64,000 nucleotides of DNA from CAYQQU01 sp964419545 (GCA_964419545.1 CAYQQU010000016.1:1-64000); one strand, 5' to 3'; positions 52,884-61,866 are shown, numbered from the stretch's first letter. Numbers and translations: made by a program. The notes: generated by a model from the letters alone, not told the origin.

Positions 52884-55865
52884 ATGCAATCCCTCCAAAT
52901 CCCACACCCCCAAATCGCCATCTTCGCCTCCGGTAGTTCCATCCACCGGCTGTCGCCGCAGGCGTTTGGGTTCATTCGGGAGCGGGCGTTTACCGTGACG
53001 TTGAACTACGCGCCGGTGCATCTGAGGGGCCACCTCAATATGTGGTCCGACCGGAAAGTGTCGGAGTTTCTGGAGGCGCATTACGCCAACCGGCCGAAGG
53101 ACAGCCTCTGGCTGGCGCGCAAGGGGCGGGTGACGCCCGGCCTGCAAGAACGCGTCGATTACTGGTTCGGGCAACGCGAAGACCGGCTGCGGGGTAATTT
53201 TACCCTGGTGTGGGCGCTGCAACTGTTCCGGCGCTATTTTCCGGACAAGACCATCCTGCTGTTCGGCGTGGATATGAAAACGGAAGCGCCGGGGGAAGCG
53301 AAGTGGTACGATCGCTATACCGATTTCGATAAAAAGAAAAGGGGCGACCGCTACGACACATCCGGCAAACTCGCCAAATGCGCCGACCAGCTGCGCCAGT
53401 ACGTGCCCGCCGCGAACATTTACAACTGTAATCCCGACAGCGAACTCGACTACTTCGAAAAACGAGATTGGCGGACGTTCTTTCCGCTGAATATCCTGCA
53501 CCTTTGCGCTACGCCCCTGGCCGGCGCGCCGGTGCACCTGAGCAAGATCATCAACAAATATTCCTGGTGCCGGTCCCGGACGGTGCTCAAAAGCCATTTC
53601 CAGCGGCCCGGCTTCGATAAGCTGCGCTGGGATTACGATCTGGTGGCTCCCCAACCTGATCAGCTGGCGGCGGCGATCGAAAAGGCCGATCTCATTCACT
53701 ATCACCGCAAGGTCTATCCCGCCGATATCGGCGACAAAAAAGCCCTGATCCAGTTCCACTCGCCGCCCGGCGATTACTTACCCCGGAAGTCTTTGCCGCA
53801 ATTCAACGGCCGCAAGCTGGTCATCGCCCAGTACCACCCTCGCTTTTATACCGACGCCCGTATCGTTCCCAATATGATCGATATCTGGGATCCGTCATTG
53901 CAACCCGGGAAAAAGCCCTCCGATCACGTCAAGATCTTCTACTCCTGGGCGACGGAAGGCAGCGACCGCTGGTCGAAGAAAGGCAGCGAAGCTACTCGCA
54001 AAATCCTGGAGCGCATCAAAGCCAAATACGGCGATCGCGTGGAAATCAAGGTCATGCACAATCAGCCGTATGCAGATTGCCTGGCCGCTAAGCAGACCGC
54101 CCACCTCTGCATCGACGAATGCGTGACGGGAAGCTACCATCTGCAGTCGCTGGAAGGCTGCGCCGCCGGAGCCGCTACCCTGAACTTTATCGACCAGGCG
54201 ACCCAGAGCTTCATGGCCAAAGTGACCGGGGAGTCCGGTCATCCCTTCGTGCGCACCCATCTGGATGACCTGTACGGGCGCTTGTGCCATTACATCGAGC
54301 ATCCCGAAGCCCTGCGGGCGCAGGGCGCCGCCGCCCGCCGGTGGATGGAAAAGCACTGGGATCCCCGAAAGCTGGTCGGTCAATACCTCGATGCCTACTA
54401 CCAACTGGCTATCCACGGCGCAATGACCTCGCCGGCTGGCTTGTCGCCCGCTGACGAAGAGGAGCCGCCGCCCGCCGCCGCTCCGCCTTCCCCGCCGGCC
54501 AGGCCGCCCCGCGGCAGATCGATCCAAGACCTCTACCGGCGCCACGCCGGCGAAGATATTTACATTTTCGGCGCCGGCCCATCTCTGTTGGATGTCGATC
54601 CGGCGCCATTCAAAGATAAAATCTGCTTTGGCGTCAATTTTTCGTTCGAGGTGATGCCTTACATGGATTATATCTTCGTACACGTCATTGAAGTGTACGA
54701 AGCCATCAAAGACGTCGTCGATAATCAAAAACTGGTATTGCCGGAAACCCTGGTGCGCCAGTGGCGTCGCGATCGCACGAAGGTGAAATCGCCCTCGCGC
54801 GTAATGGTCGATCATCCGGATGCTTACGTGTATCCTATTCAGGACCCTGGCGAGCGCAGGGATTTCAGCCGAAAAGAGCTCGGCCTCGAACCGGACAGCC
54901 GGATATTTACCTGGTCCACCACCACCCATTCGGCAATTCATCTGGCAGCGTATATGGGTGCAAAAAACATTTATCTGATCGGGGTGGATTACCGCTTGTT
55001 CCCCGACGGGCGCGTGCATTTCGATTCTCGCTATTATCCTTACTATGGCCGGCAGACCTGGCACGCTTTGAAAAAACACCGCCAGGGAGATGAATGGCTG
55101 GCGCAGGAACTGGCCAGGCGCAATATCCGCCTCCTGTACGGCGCGCCTGATCATCAACCGGAAACCCCGCCGCCGGCGCCGCCGGCCGGAAAAAAAGCTG
55201 ACAATGCGCCGCTTTTTTCCATCGCCCGGCTTTATCGGAAATATTCAGGAAAAAGCATATACATCTTCGGCGGCGGCCCCTCTCTTTTCAAAGTGAACCC
55301 CGATGATTTCAAACACGAAATCTGCTTCGGCGTCAACTATGCCTTCGAGGTGATGCCCTATATGGACTACATCCTGGTGCACGAAAAACGGCCCTACGAA
55401 AAGATCCGGCGCGTAGTCGACAATCGCAAGCTCCTGCTGCCCCAAACCCTGCTGGAACGAGACAAACATTCGAGTCGGCGCGTACCGGTTGACAATGAGG
55501 CGGCCTACATCTATCCAATCCAGGACCCCGCACCGCAGTGCAACTTCAGCAATAAACACCTCGGGCTCCAACCGGACAGTCCTATTTTCACCTGGACGAC
55601 CACCACGCACTCTGCGATCCACCTGGCGGCCTACATGGGAGCGAAAACCATTTACCTGATCGGCGTCGATTATCGCCTTTACCAGAATGGGCAGGTGCAT
55701 TTTTCCTCCAGGATATCGGAAGCTTACGGGCGCCAGAACTGGAATGCTTTTTCCCGCCACCGCCAGGGTGACCAGTGGCTGACCCGCGAACTGAAAAAGC
55801 AAGGAATTGCATTGATCAACCTGAGCTGGGACCTACAGAAAGAAAGCTACCGGTTGATCCTTTGA
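52884..55865 (+). CDS. Multi-module protein with three MptE/DUF115-like domains and a GT-B-like middle
   Basis: The 993-residue protein appears built of four modules. The first (about 1-195, IAIFASGSSIHRLSP ... ILLFGVDMKTE) and the two last (about 555-760 and 790-990) share a Rossmann-like pattern: IYIFGAGPSLLDVDP / IYIFGGGPSLFKVNP, then CFGVN, HSAIHLAAYMGAKNIYLIGVDYRL. The last two are close duplicates. The pattern is that of MptE-like/DUF115 proteins and distant sialyltransferases. The middle (about 215-520) resembles GT-B glycosyltransferases (FYSWATEGSDRWSKKGSEATRKILERI, ECVTGSYHLQSLEGCAAG). Proline-rich linkers join the modules. ATG 52884 is preferred over an upstream one. Lying between cargo genes and the ATPase, it may modify the particle or its target; this is inference. 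Confidence 0.68.
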   Translation: MQSLQIPHPQIAIFASGSSIHRLSPQAFGFIRERAFTVTLNYAPVHLRGHLNMWSDRKVSEFLEAHYANRPKDSLWLARKGRVTPGLQERVDYWFGQREDRLRGNFTLVWALQLFRRYFPDKTILLFGVDMKTEAPGEAKWYDRYTDFDKKKRGDRYDTSGKLAKCADQLRQYVPAANIYNCNPDSELDYFEKRDWRTFFPLNILHLCATPLAGAPVHLSKIINKYSWCRSRTVLKSHFQRPGFDKLRWDYDLVAPQPDQLAAAIEKADLIHYHRKVYPADIGDKKALIQFHSPPGDYLPRKSLPQFNGRKLVIAQYHPRFYTDARIVPNMIDIWDPSLQPGKKPSDHVKIFYSWATEGSDRWSKKGSEATRKILERIKAKYGDRVEIKVMHNQPYADCLAAKQTAHLCIDECVTGSYHLQSLEGCAAGAATLNFIDQATQSFMAKVTGESGHPFVRTHLDDLYGRLCHYIEHPEALRAQGAAARRWMEKHWDPRKLVGQYLDAYYQLAIHGAMTSPAGLSPADEEEPPPAAAPPSPPARPPRGRSIQDLYRRHAGEDIYIFGAGPSLLDVDPAPFKDKICFGVNFSFEVMPYMDYIFVHVIEVYEAIKDVVDNQKLVLPETLVRQWRRDRTKVKSPSRVMVDHPDAYVYPIQDPGERRDFSRKELGLEPDSRIFTWSTTTHSAIHLAAYMGAKNIYLIGVDYRLFPDGRVHFDSRYYPYYGRQTWHALKKHRQGDEWLAQELARRNIRLLYGAPDHQPETPPPAPPAGKKADNAPLFSIARLYRKYSGKSIYIFGGGPSLFKVNPDDFKHEICFGVNYAFEVMPYMDYILVHEKRPYEKIRRVVDNRKLLLPQTLLERDKHSSRRVPVDNEAAYIYPIQDPAPQCNFSNKHLGLQPDSPIFTWTTTTHSAIHLAAYMGAKTIYLIGVDYRLYQNGQVHFSSRISEAYGRQNWNAFSRHRQGDQWLTRELKKQGIALINLSWDLQKESYRLIL

Positions 55866-55868
55866 TCA

Positions 55869-57221
55869 ATGATAAAAGAGCAAAAGTTGAAGCAAACCAA
55901 TTTGAGAAAAGCACTGCAGTACCTGCAGGAGGTGGTTCGGGCCCGCCTCAGCCATTACTTCCGAAAAGAGGAAGACCCCGTGGTCTTCAAAATGCCCGCT
56001 TTTTCCCTCGAAGACGACGACGGCGCCTACTTCACCCATTTTGTCGCCTACCATCAGATGAAAGTCGACGAATTGATCGTACTGCTGCTGGCGCTGGTGC
56101 CCAATGTCTATCCTCAGTTTTTCGACCGGCTGATCAGCGAGTTTTTGCCGGACGGAGGCGACTTCCCGGAGTTCGGCGGCGCCAAAGGCGTCAATCACCG
56201 GGGGATGATCCCCACCGGCGAGACGGCCCTCTTCATCCTGGCAGGCGCCGACCTGGATCGTCGATTCAAGTGTCTGCGCATCTTCCGCCCCGAGCACTAT
56301 TTCGAAAAGAACAAAATACTGACCCTGGAACAGGTAAAGGAAGGGGAGCCCGCGATGAGCGGCAAGCTGATACTGGATAACGACCACCTGGAACTGTTCA
56401 CCCTCAACGAAATTACGCTGCCGAAACTGAGCACCCGCTTTCCCGCCGAACACATCGCCACCGAGATGGAATGGGACGACCTGGTGTTGCACCCCAAGAC
56501 CATGAACCAGATCAAAGAGTTGGAGATCTGGATCAAACACAACGACACCCTGCTCTACCAGTGGGGCATGCATAAAAAGATCAAGCCGGGCTACCGGGTT
56601 TTGTTCTATGGCCCGCCCGGCACCGGCAAAACCCTGGCCGCTACTTTGCTGGGAAGATACACCAAGAAGGAGGTCTTCAAGATCGACCTGTCTATGGTCG
56701 TCTCCAAATACATCGGCGAAACCGAGAAAAACCTCGCCAACCTGTTCGACAAAGCCCAGAACAAAAACTGGATCCTGTTCTTTGACGAAGCCGACAGCAT
56801 TTTTGGGAAGCGGACCAATGTACGCGATGCCCACGACAAGTACGCCAACCAGGAGGTATCCTACCTGTTGCAACGCATCGAAACCTATCCCGGCCTGACC
56901 ATCCTGGCCTCCAATTTCAAGAACAACATCGACGAAGCTTTTTTGCGTCGTTTCAACGCTACGATCTATTTCCCGTTCCCGAAGCCGGAAGAGCGCATCC
57001 AGCTTTGGCGGCGCGCTTTTCCCCAAAACGTGGCTTTTGAGAGCAATATCTTCTTTGAGGATCTGGCCGAAAAATACGAACTTACCGGAGCCCACATCAT
57101 GAATGTAGTGCATTATTCCTGTCTGGACGCTCTGAACCGCGACAGCAATCTGATTACCTCCCGTAGCATACACGAAGGCATCTATAAAGAATTGAACAAA
57201 GAAGGAAAAGTGATTTCCTAA
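55869..57221 (+). CDS. eCIS AAA+ ATPase (Pvc15-like)
   Basis: The 450-residue protein has an N-terminal domain (LRKALQYLQEVVRARLSHYF) and a C-terminal AAA+ module. The Walker A is GPPGTGKT at 248-255 and the Walker B ILFFDEADS with Asp306-Glu307. The pore/sensor region includes NQEVSYLLQRIETYPGLTILASN and the arginine finger region FLRRFNATIYFPFP. Every PVC-type system encodes one such ATPase; in PVC it is implicated in loading cargo into particles rather than in sheath recycling. It begins 3 bases after the preceding stop. Confidence 0.92.
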   Translation: MIKEQKLKQTNLRKALQYLQEVVRARLSHYFRKEEDPVVFKMPAFSLEDDDGAYFTHFVAYHQMKVDELIVLLLALVPNVYPQFFDRLISEFLPDGGDFPEFGGAKGVNHRGMIPTGETALFILAGADLDRRFKCLRIFRPEHYFEKNKILTLEQVKEGEPAMSGKLILDNDHLELFTLNEITLPKLSTRFPAEHIATEMEWDDLVLHPKTMNQIKELEIWIKHNDTLLYQWGMHKKIKPGYRVLFYGPPGTGKTLAATLLGRYTKKEVFKIDLSMVVSKYIGETEKNLANLFDKAQNKNWILFFDEADSIFGKRTNVRDAHDKYANQEVSYLLQRIETYPGLTILASNFKNNIDEAFLRRFNATIYFPFPKPEERIQLWRRAFPQNVAFESNIFFEDLAEKYELTGAHIMNVVHYSCLDALNRDSNLITSRSIHEGIYKELNKEGKVIS

Positions 57222-57238
57222 TCGAAAACAAGGAGCTT

Positions 57239-57740
57239 ATGAGCTATCAATTTAAACCCCGCCTTAAGTCCGGCCCTAAAAAGACCGATGACAAACGCAG
57301 GCCGTTCTTTCCAAAGGCGCCCCTCGTCCAGACCAAACTCGAGATCGGTGAACCCGGCGACAAGTACGAACAAGAAGCCGACGCCGTCGCCGAAAAGGTC
57401 GTCAACCAACAAAGTCAAACACCTTCCGGGCTGCAACGCATGAGCGGTGAAGAGGAAGAACCGGTGCAAATGCAGACCGCCGAGGAGCGCGAAGAAGGGG
57501 TGCGCCTCAAAAGCGAACAGGTGGAGACATCGGAGTCGGAACTGGAAGAAGGCGTTAACCTCAAAGAAGCGGAAGAAGAGGAAGAGGCCGTTCAAATGGC
57601 GAAAGATCCGGAAATGGAGGAGGAGGCAAAAGAAAAGCTCTGAACCCGGCCGCCCGGAAAGGGGAGGGCATCCGCTGCCCGACGCTATGCGCACCGAAAC
57701 GGAAGCCCGTTTCCAGACAGTCTGCAGTGCAGGTTACTAA
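57239..57740 (+). pseudogene. Decayed DUF4157 cargo gene
   Basis: The open part (57239-57643, 134 residues) has the same N-terminal segment as the cargo protein at 51045 (LVQTKLEIGEPGDKYEQEADAVAEKVV) and a Glu-rich stretch, then stops. The next bases, read one base out of phase, give RGGHPLPDAMRTETEARF, the beginning of a DUF4157 domain, followed by another phase change where FPDSLQC resembles FSDVQVH, and then nothing. At least two frameshifts and loss of the rest make a functional protein unlikely. The short open frame could still be translated as an adaptor-like peptide. Confidence 0.6.
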
Positions 57741-57752
57741 AAAAGCGACACC

Positions 57753-58676
57753 ATGAAACTTACTTACCAGGAAGTCAAAGAACTATTGGCGGACACCCAC
57801 ATCGAGGGCCGGTCGATGATCTGTCAGTTTAAGGTGCCCGGCGCCGACCGGGTTATCGAGGCCAAGAGCGTCATCAGAAAGGAGGCGTCTCTGAAAAGTC
57901 AGGTTGCGGATACTGTCAAGCGCAATTTCTTGTATTCGGCCCGCCGCATGGCGTTCAAGACCATCCGCAGCGTCCTCGGCGGCTACAATTTGGCCGGCCG
58001 GGTGGGCAGCAGCGTAGCGGGCTCCCTGCTCTCGCAGGCGCAACAGGGCATGACCTTTTCCGCCGGCGAAAAAGAAAGAGCGGTAATGGAGGCTTTTGAA
58101 ACCGTAGCCGGGCAATTCCATTACGACACCAATACCGGTACCTGGCTGAAAGCAGATGACGTATCCGAATTTGAACGCCAGCTGGTCAACCATCCCATTA
58201 CCGACGATTTTTTTCGCGACGTACTGGCTCGCATGATCGTACAGCTGGCTATGGCCGACGGCGAACTGTCTGCCGAAGAGACGGAATATCTACGGGATCA
58301 ACTGGGGCTTTCCACTTTGGCCATCGACGAACTGTCTTTGTCCGAGCCCGTCGTGATGGGGGCGGAGCTGGCGGAAGCCCCCGAGGGCATGAAAGAGACG
58401 ATGTATATGCTGGCCTTTATGGCGGCCCTGGTCGACGAGCGGCTCCACGACAGCGAAAAAGAAATGCTCGCCGGGTACGCCCAAATGTTCGGGTTTCCCG
58501 ACCGGGTGGCTGATCGCCTCGCCCTGGTTGCCAAGAAATACCTCATTCAGAAATCCCTCACCCTCTTTACTTCCCGGAAGGAGTTGTGGCAACTGGCGGA
58601 AAAACTGCAAATGGACCGCAAGGAGGCGGAACGGGAAATGGTGCGGTTCCGTCGTAAAAACTATGCGAACCCATAA
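57753..58676 (+). CDS. TerB-like (tellurite resistance family) protein at the end of the eCIS cluster
   Basis: The 307-residue protein has an N-terminal half of unknown type (LTYQEVKELLADTHIEGRSMICQFKVPGADRVIEAKSV) and a C-terminal TerB-like helical part (about 150-300) with the acidic pairs MADGELSAEETEYL and LVDERLHDSEKEML that mark metal-binding TerB repeats. It follows the ATPase and decayed cargo gene on the same strand and closes the run. TerB-like proteins are seen beside secretion and stress systems; the role here is unknown. Confidence 0.72.
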   Translation: MKLTYQEVKELLADTHIEGRSMICQFKVPGADRVIEAKSVIRKEASLKSQVADTVKRNFLYSARRMAFKTIRSVLGGYNLAGRVGSSVAGSLLSQAQQGMTFSAGEKERAVMEAFETVAGQFHYDTNTGTWLKADDVSEFERQLVNHPITDDFFRDVLARMIVQLAMADGELSAEETEYLRDQLGLSTLAIDELSLSEPVVMGAELAEAPEGMKETMYMLAFMAALVDERLHDSEKEMLAGYAQMFGFPDRVADRLALVAKKYLIQKSLTLFTSRKELWQLAEKLQMDRKEAEREMVRFRRKNYANP

Positions 58677-58682
58677 TCCTGG

Positions 58683-59261
58683 CTAGACCAACACGGTGAC
58701 GGACCCGTTTTCGACCAGCCGGTTGACGTAGGCCTGCTCCAAATGCGGAGAATGCCAGCGGGAGGCCGGCTGTGGCCTCCCACCGGCCGAGTGGTAAAAA
58801 TTGGGGGTCCGGAAAAAGTCGAACCCCGTAATGGTGATGCCGGAGAGCTCCAGGTACTTCAAAAAGAAATAAATAGTGACCAGGCCGGTGGACGGATATT
58901 TGGTAATGCCGGCTGCTTTTTGCACTTCGCGCCAGTTGGCCATTTCCCATTGCCAAAAAACGGCTTTCATGCGGGGATGCACGTGCGTCTCATTATTGAG
59001 GCGGACGGCAAATCGCGGTCGGAAAAGGGAATACTCCCGGATCTGTCGGGCCTGGTCATTGAACCCGCAAACCCAAATGTCGGTGCGTCGTCCCAGAAAA
59101 GGTTCCCACTGCTGACGCGGGTAGCCGTGGTTGAGTCGAACCACAACATCAAAACTGTCGATGAGGGGGCCGTTTGGTTTTTCCAGCAACCGTTTGCTGT
59201 TGCCAACGACAATTACCCTTTTGTCCTGACAAAAGGATCCGATGACCGTTTTAATGTCCAT
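58683..59261 (-). CDS. GT29-like sialyltransferase-fold protein
   Basis: The 192-residue protein shows the GT29 sialyltransferase motifs: the large motif near the N-terminus (VIVVGNSKRLLEK ... FDVVVRLNHGYP) and the small motif YPSTGLVTIYFFLKYL, followed by ITGFDFF and a late His (RWHSPHLEQAYV). Bacterial homologues lie in capsule or lipopolysaccharide clusters. It has no membrane anchor. It is convergent with the eCIS cluster and the stop codons are 7 bases apart. Its fold is related to that of the MptE-like modules at 52884, so the two may serve one glycan. The donor sugar is unknown. Confidence 0.72.
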   Translation of the reverse strand: MDIKTVIGSFCQDKRVIVVGNSKRLLEKPNGPLIDSFDVVVRLNHGYPRQQWEPFLGRRTDIWVCGFNDQARQIREYSLFRPRFAVRLNNETHVHPRMKAVFWQWEMANWREVQKAAGITKYPSTGLVTIYFFLKYLELSGITITGFDFFRTPNFYHSAGGRPQPASRWHSPHLEQAYVNRLVENGSVTVLV

Positions 59262-59435
59262 GCTAATGGTTTTTGGGGTGGCGAGGAAATAGGATTCAAC
59301 ATCATAATTTAAGCGTTCCGGAGAATATTTTCAACCATCCCTGGTGTAAATGCTTTTTCGGGAAAGGAGCGAATAACTTAACCTTTAATTAACGCTGCCT
59401 TCCTTATCTTTTCCGAATAAATTGAAAAAAAGCTA

Positions 59436-61451
59436 ATGTCTAATTTCCTCCACCGCCACCGCCACCGCATCCCACTCGACAAAGAGCCCGAATTCTTCAC
59501 CGCCATCCTCCCGTCGCGCCACCTCGTCGAGGAGCTCTACCGCCGCGAGGCGGTGCGCGACCTGGAGCCCGTTTTCAATAACGTCTTTAAGGTGCGTACG
59601 CGCGAGTACGAGCGCGACGACCTGATGGACGCGCTGCGGTCGAGCAGCCGCCTGCCCATCGTCTGCCACCATGCTTACAATCCGGTGGGCGACCCGGGGA
59701 CGCGGTACTACCTCACCGATCGCATCCAGCTGCGGTTCAAGGAAGGCGTCAGCATCCCGCGCAAGGAGGAGCTGCTGCAGGCTTACGGTCTGAAGCTGTT
59801 GCGTCCTTATCCGGGGGTGAAGGATGCTTATTTGTTGCAGATTACCAATTCGACCGGGATGAACCCGGTGAAGGCCTGCAGCCAGCTACATGAACTGGAG
59901 GAAATACAGTACGCTGAGCCCAACCTCATCAACCGCTTTCAGCCGGATCAACGGCCGGCGGATACGCTTTTTCGCTACCAGTGGCACCTGGAGAGCCGTG
60001 ACGATATCGAGCTGGTGGCCGGCGCCGGTGTGGGGGCGCTAAAAGCCTGGGAAACGACCCGCGGCGAACGGCGCGTGGTGGTCGCAGTACTCGACGACGG
60101 TTTCGACCTGACGCATCCCGACTTCAACGCGCCGGGTAAATTGGTAGGGCCGCGCGATTTCGTCGACGGCGATGCGGTCCCCTTGCCTGAACGGGCGCGC
60201 CGCGACTTCCACGGTACCCCCTGCGCCGGCGTAGCGATCGGCGAGGAGAACGGCATCGGCACGGTAGGTATGGCGCCGGGCTGCTCGTTTATGCCGATCC
60301 GCTTCGACCTGGCGGCCGACGACAACCTGCTTTTTGAAATATTCGACTACGCCGGCAGCCGCGCCCATGTGCTGTCCAACAGCTGGTCGCCGCCGCCGGT
60401 ATTCGCGCCGCTATCTTCTCTGATCTTCGACAAAATCGAAGACCTGACGCGCAACGGCGGCCCCGACGGCAACGGCTGCGTCATCCTGTTTTCGGCCGGC
60501 AACTTCAACGCGCCGATCGTCGATATGGAAAATGCGGGCGGCTTCGTCTGGCGGCATCCGGCATTGGGGCTGCGGGAAACGCGGGGAGCGATGTTCAACG
60601 GCTTCGGCGCCCATCCCGACGTCATGACCATCTCGGCGTCCACCAGCCAGAACCGGAAGTCGGCCTACAGCAACTGGGGCGCGGAGATTTCCGTTTGTGC
60701 GCCGAGCGATAACTGGAACCCGCTCGACCCGCAGGCGCGCCTGCCGGGCCTGGGCATCTGGACGACCGATAACGAGACGCACGGACTGGGCTTTACGACG
60801 GGCAGCCGGTTTACGGGCTCCTTCGGGGGCACCTCCAGCGCCTGCCCCCTGGTGGCGGGGGTGGCGGCGCTCATGCGGTCGGTCAATCCGCAGCTTACCG
60901 CCGCCGAGGTCCGGGAGATCATCGAAGCGACCGCCGATAAGATCGTCGATGAAAATCCCGATCCGGTGCTGAATCAGGTGAAAGGCGTCTACGACGAGAG
61001 CGGCCATTCTCCCTGGTTCGGCTTTGGCAAAGTCAACGCCGCAGCGGCCGTGATGGAGGCCAAGGCCCGCCTGCCGGAGGAAGAACCGGAAGAGGAAGAG
61101 GAGCAACCCGAAGAGCCGCAACCCGAACCGGCCGCCGAGTTGCACATCGCCGCCGCCCTGCCCAACCCTTCCGGCCGGGAAATCGGCAATGAACGCATCC
61201 TACTGCTCAATACCGGCAACCGCACCACCAGCCTGCGCGGCTGGACGATCGTCGACCGGGTAGACCGACGGGAGGAACTGCCTCCTTTTGAGGTCGAGCC
61301 GGGCACTGCCGTCACGGTAACCTTGCGGCAAGCCCGCCTGCCCAACTCGGGCGGCGTCATCAAACTCTACAACCCTGAGGGCATCCTGATGGATAAGGTG
61401 ACGTATTCCGGAGCTGAGGCTCGCCGGGAAAATTGGTGGATTCGGTTTTAG
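59436..61451 (+). CDS. Subtilase (S8) with lamin-tail domain, no signal peptide
   Basis: The 671-residue protein has an N-terminal domain (about 1-170) like a fervidolysin-type propeptide, then a subtilisin catalytic domain with Asp220 (VAVLDDGFD), His259 (RDFHGTPCAG), the oxyanion Asn (FSAGNFN) and Ser467 (GGTSSACPLVAGVAAL). An acidic linker follows (PEEEPEEEEEQPEEPQPEP), and a lamin-tail domain ends the protein (LHIAAALPNPSGREIGNERILLLN ... NWWIRF). The N-terminus (MSNFLHRHRHRIPLDKEPEF) is not an export signal, so the enzyme is intracellular or leaves by another route. A link to the eCIS next door is possible but unproved. Confidence 0.85.
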   Translation: MSNFLHRHRHRIPLDKEPEFFTAILPSRHLVEELYRREAVRDLEPVFNNVFKVRTREYERDDLMDALRSSSRLPIVCHHAYNPVGDPGTRYYLTDRIQLRFKEGVSIPRKEELLQAYGLKLLRPYPGVKDAYLLQITNSTGMNPVKACSQLHELEEIQYAEPNLINRFQPDQRPADTLFRYQWHLESRDDIELVAGAGVGALKAWETTRGERRVVVAVLDDGFDLTHPDFNAPGKLVGPRDFVDGDAVPLPERARRDFHGTPCAGVAIGEENGIGTVGMAPGCSFMPIRFDLAADDNLLFEIFDYAGSRAHVLSNSWSPPPVFAPLSSLIFDKIEDLTRNGGPDGNGCVILFSAGNFNAPIVDMENAGGFVWRHPALGLRETRGAMFNGFGAHPDVMTISASTSQNRKSAYSNWGAEISVCAPSDNWNPLDPQARLPGLGIWTTDNETHGLGFTTGSRFTGSFGGTSSACPLVAGVAALMRSVNPQLTAAEVREIIEATADKIVDENPDPVLNQVKGVYDESGHSPWFGFGKVNAAAAVMEAKARLPEEEPEEEEEQPEEPQPEPAAELHIAAALPNPSGREIGNERILLLNTGNRTTSLRGWTIVDRVDRREELPPFEVEPGTAVTVTLRQARLPNSGGVIKLYNPEGILMDKVTYSGAEARRENWWIRF

Positions 61452-61455
61452 AATG

Positions 61456-61524
61456 GAGGTTGAGGGTGAGGTTGAGGTTAAGGTTAAGGTTGAGGTTAAG
61501 GGTGAGGGTGAGGGTGAGGGGGGG
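61456..61524 (+). repeat. GAGGTT/GAGGGT hexamer array with G-quadruplex motif
   Basis: About eleven degenerate hexamers (GAGGTT, AAGGTT, GAGGGT) begin four bases after the subtilase stop. The last part, 61500-61524, is GGG-TGA-GGG-TGA-GGG-TGA-GGGGGGG, a textbook intramolecular G-quadruplex pattern on the coding strand. It would fold in the mRNA just behind the stop codon. Confidence 0.85.
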
Positions 61525-61611
61525 ACGTCGATTGTTTCTTGGTTGAACGGCTGGAATGGAAGTGAGATGATTGCCGGAGGCCTTATTTTGGTAACCACCA
61601 TAGGGCCGGAG

Positions 61612-61629
61612 AGGCCGTACGGGCCTTTT
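61612..61629 (+). terminator. Weak terminator after the subtilase gene
   Basis: AGGCC (61612-61616) and GGCCT (61622-61626) enclose a GTACG loop and are followed by TTTT. The stem is short, so efficiency is uncertain. Confidence 0.3.
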
Positions 61630-61653
61630 GTGTTCTGTTGTCCCTTTTTGTGG

Positions 61654-61823
61654 TTTAACCCGGATTATTCACGAATTAATCTATTGCCGCCCGCCATTCT
61701 GCCCCGCTCACTCACCGTGGGGATACCTGACTGCCTCAGGCAAGCGCCTGCGTGTCGCCCGCCTGCGCGAACGCAAGCCTGTCAACCGTCATGACGAAGA
61801 ACCCATGAACAATCCGGGTTAAA
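61654..61823. mobile_element. Possible MITE, 170 bp with 18-bp inverted ends
   Basis: TTTAACCCGGATTATTCA at 61654-61671 is matched in inverted orientation at 61806-61823 with one mismatch in 18. The enclosed bases have no gene. A related hairpin with arms AACCCGGATTA and TAATCCAGGTT lies at 61867-61897, and the motif recurs once at 12837. No target-site duplication was convincingly seen. Confidence 0.4.
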
Positions 61824-61866
61824 AAAAGCCCCTGAAGTATAGCTTGTTCCAGAACAGGATTTCAAT

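Noticed and set aside
26500..58676. Prophage or type VI secretion system
   Set aside because: There is no capsid, portal, terminase, integrase or lysis gene as in a prophage, and no TssJ/TssL/TssM membrane complex or ClpV as in T6SS. DUF4255, DUF4157, two tube proteins and a Pvc15-like ATPase point to eCIS.
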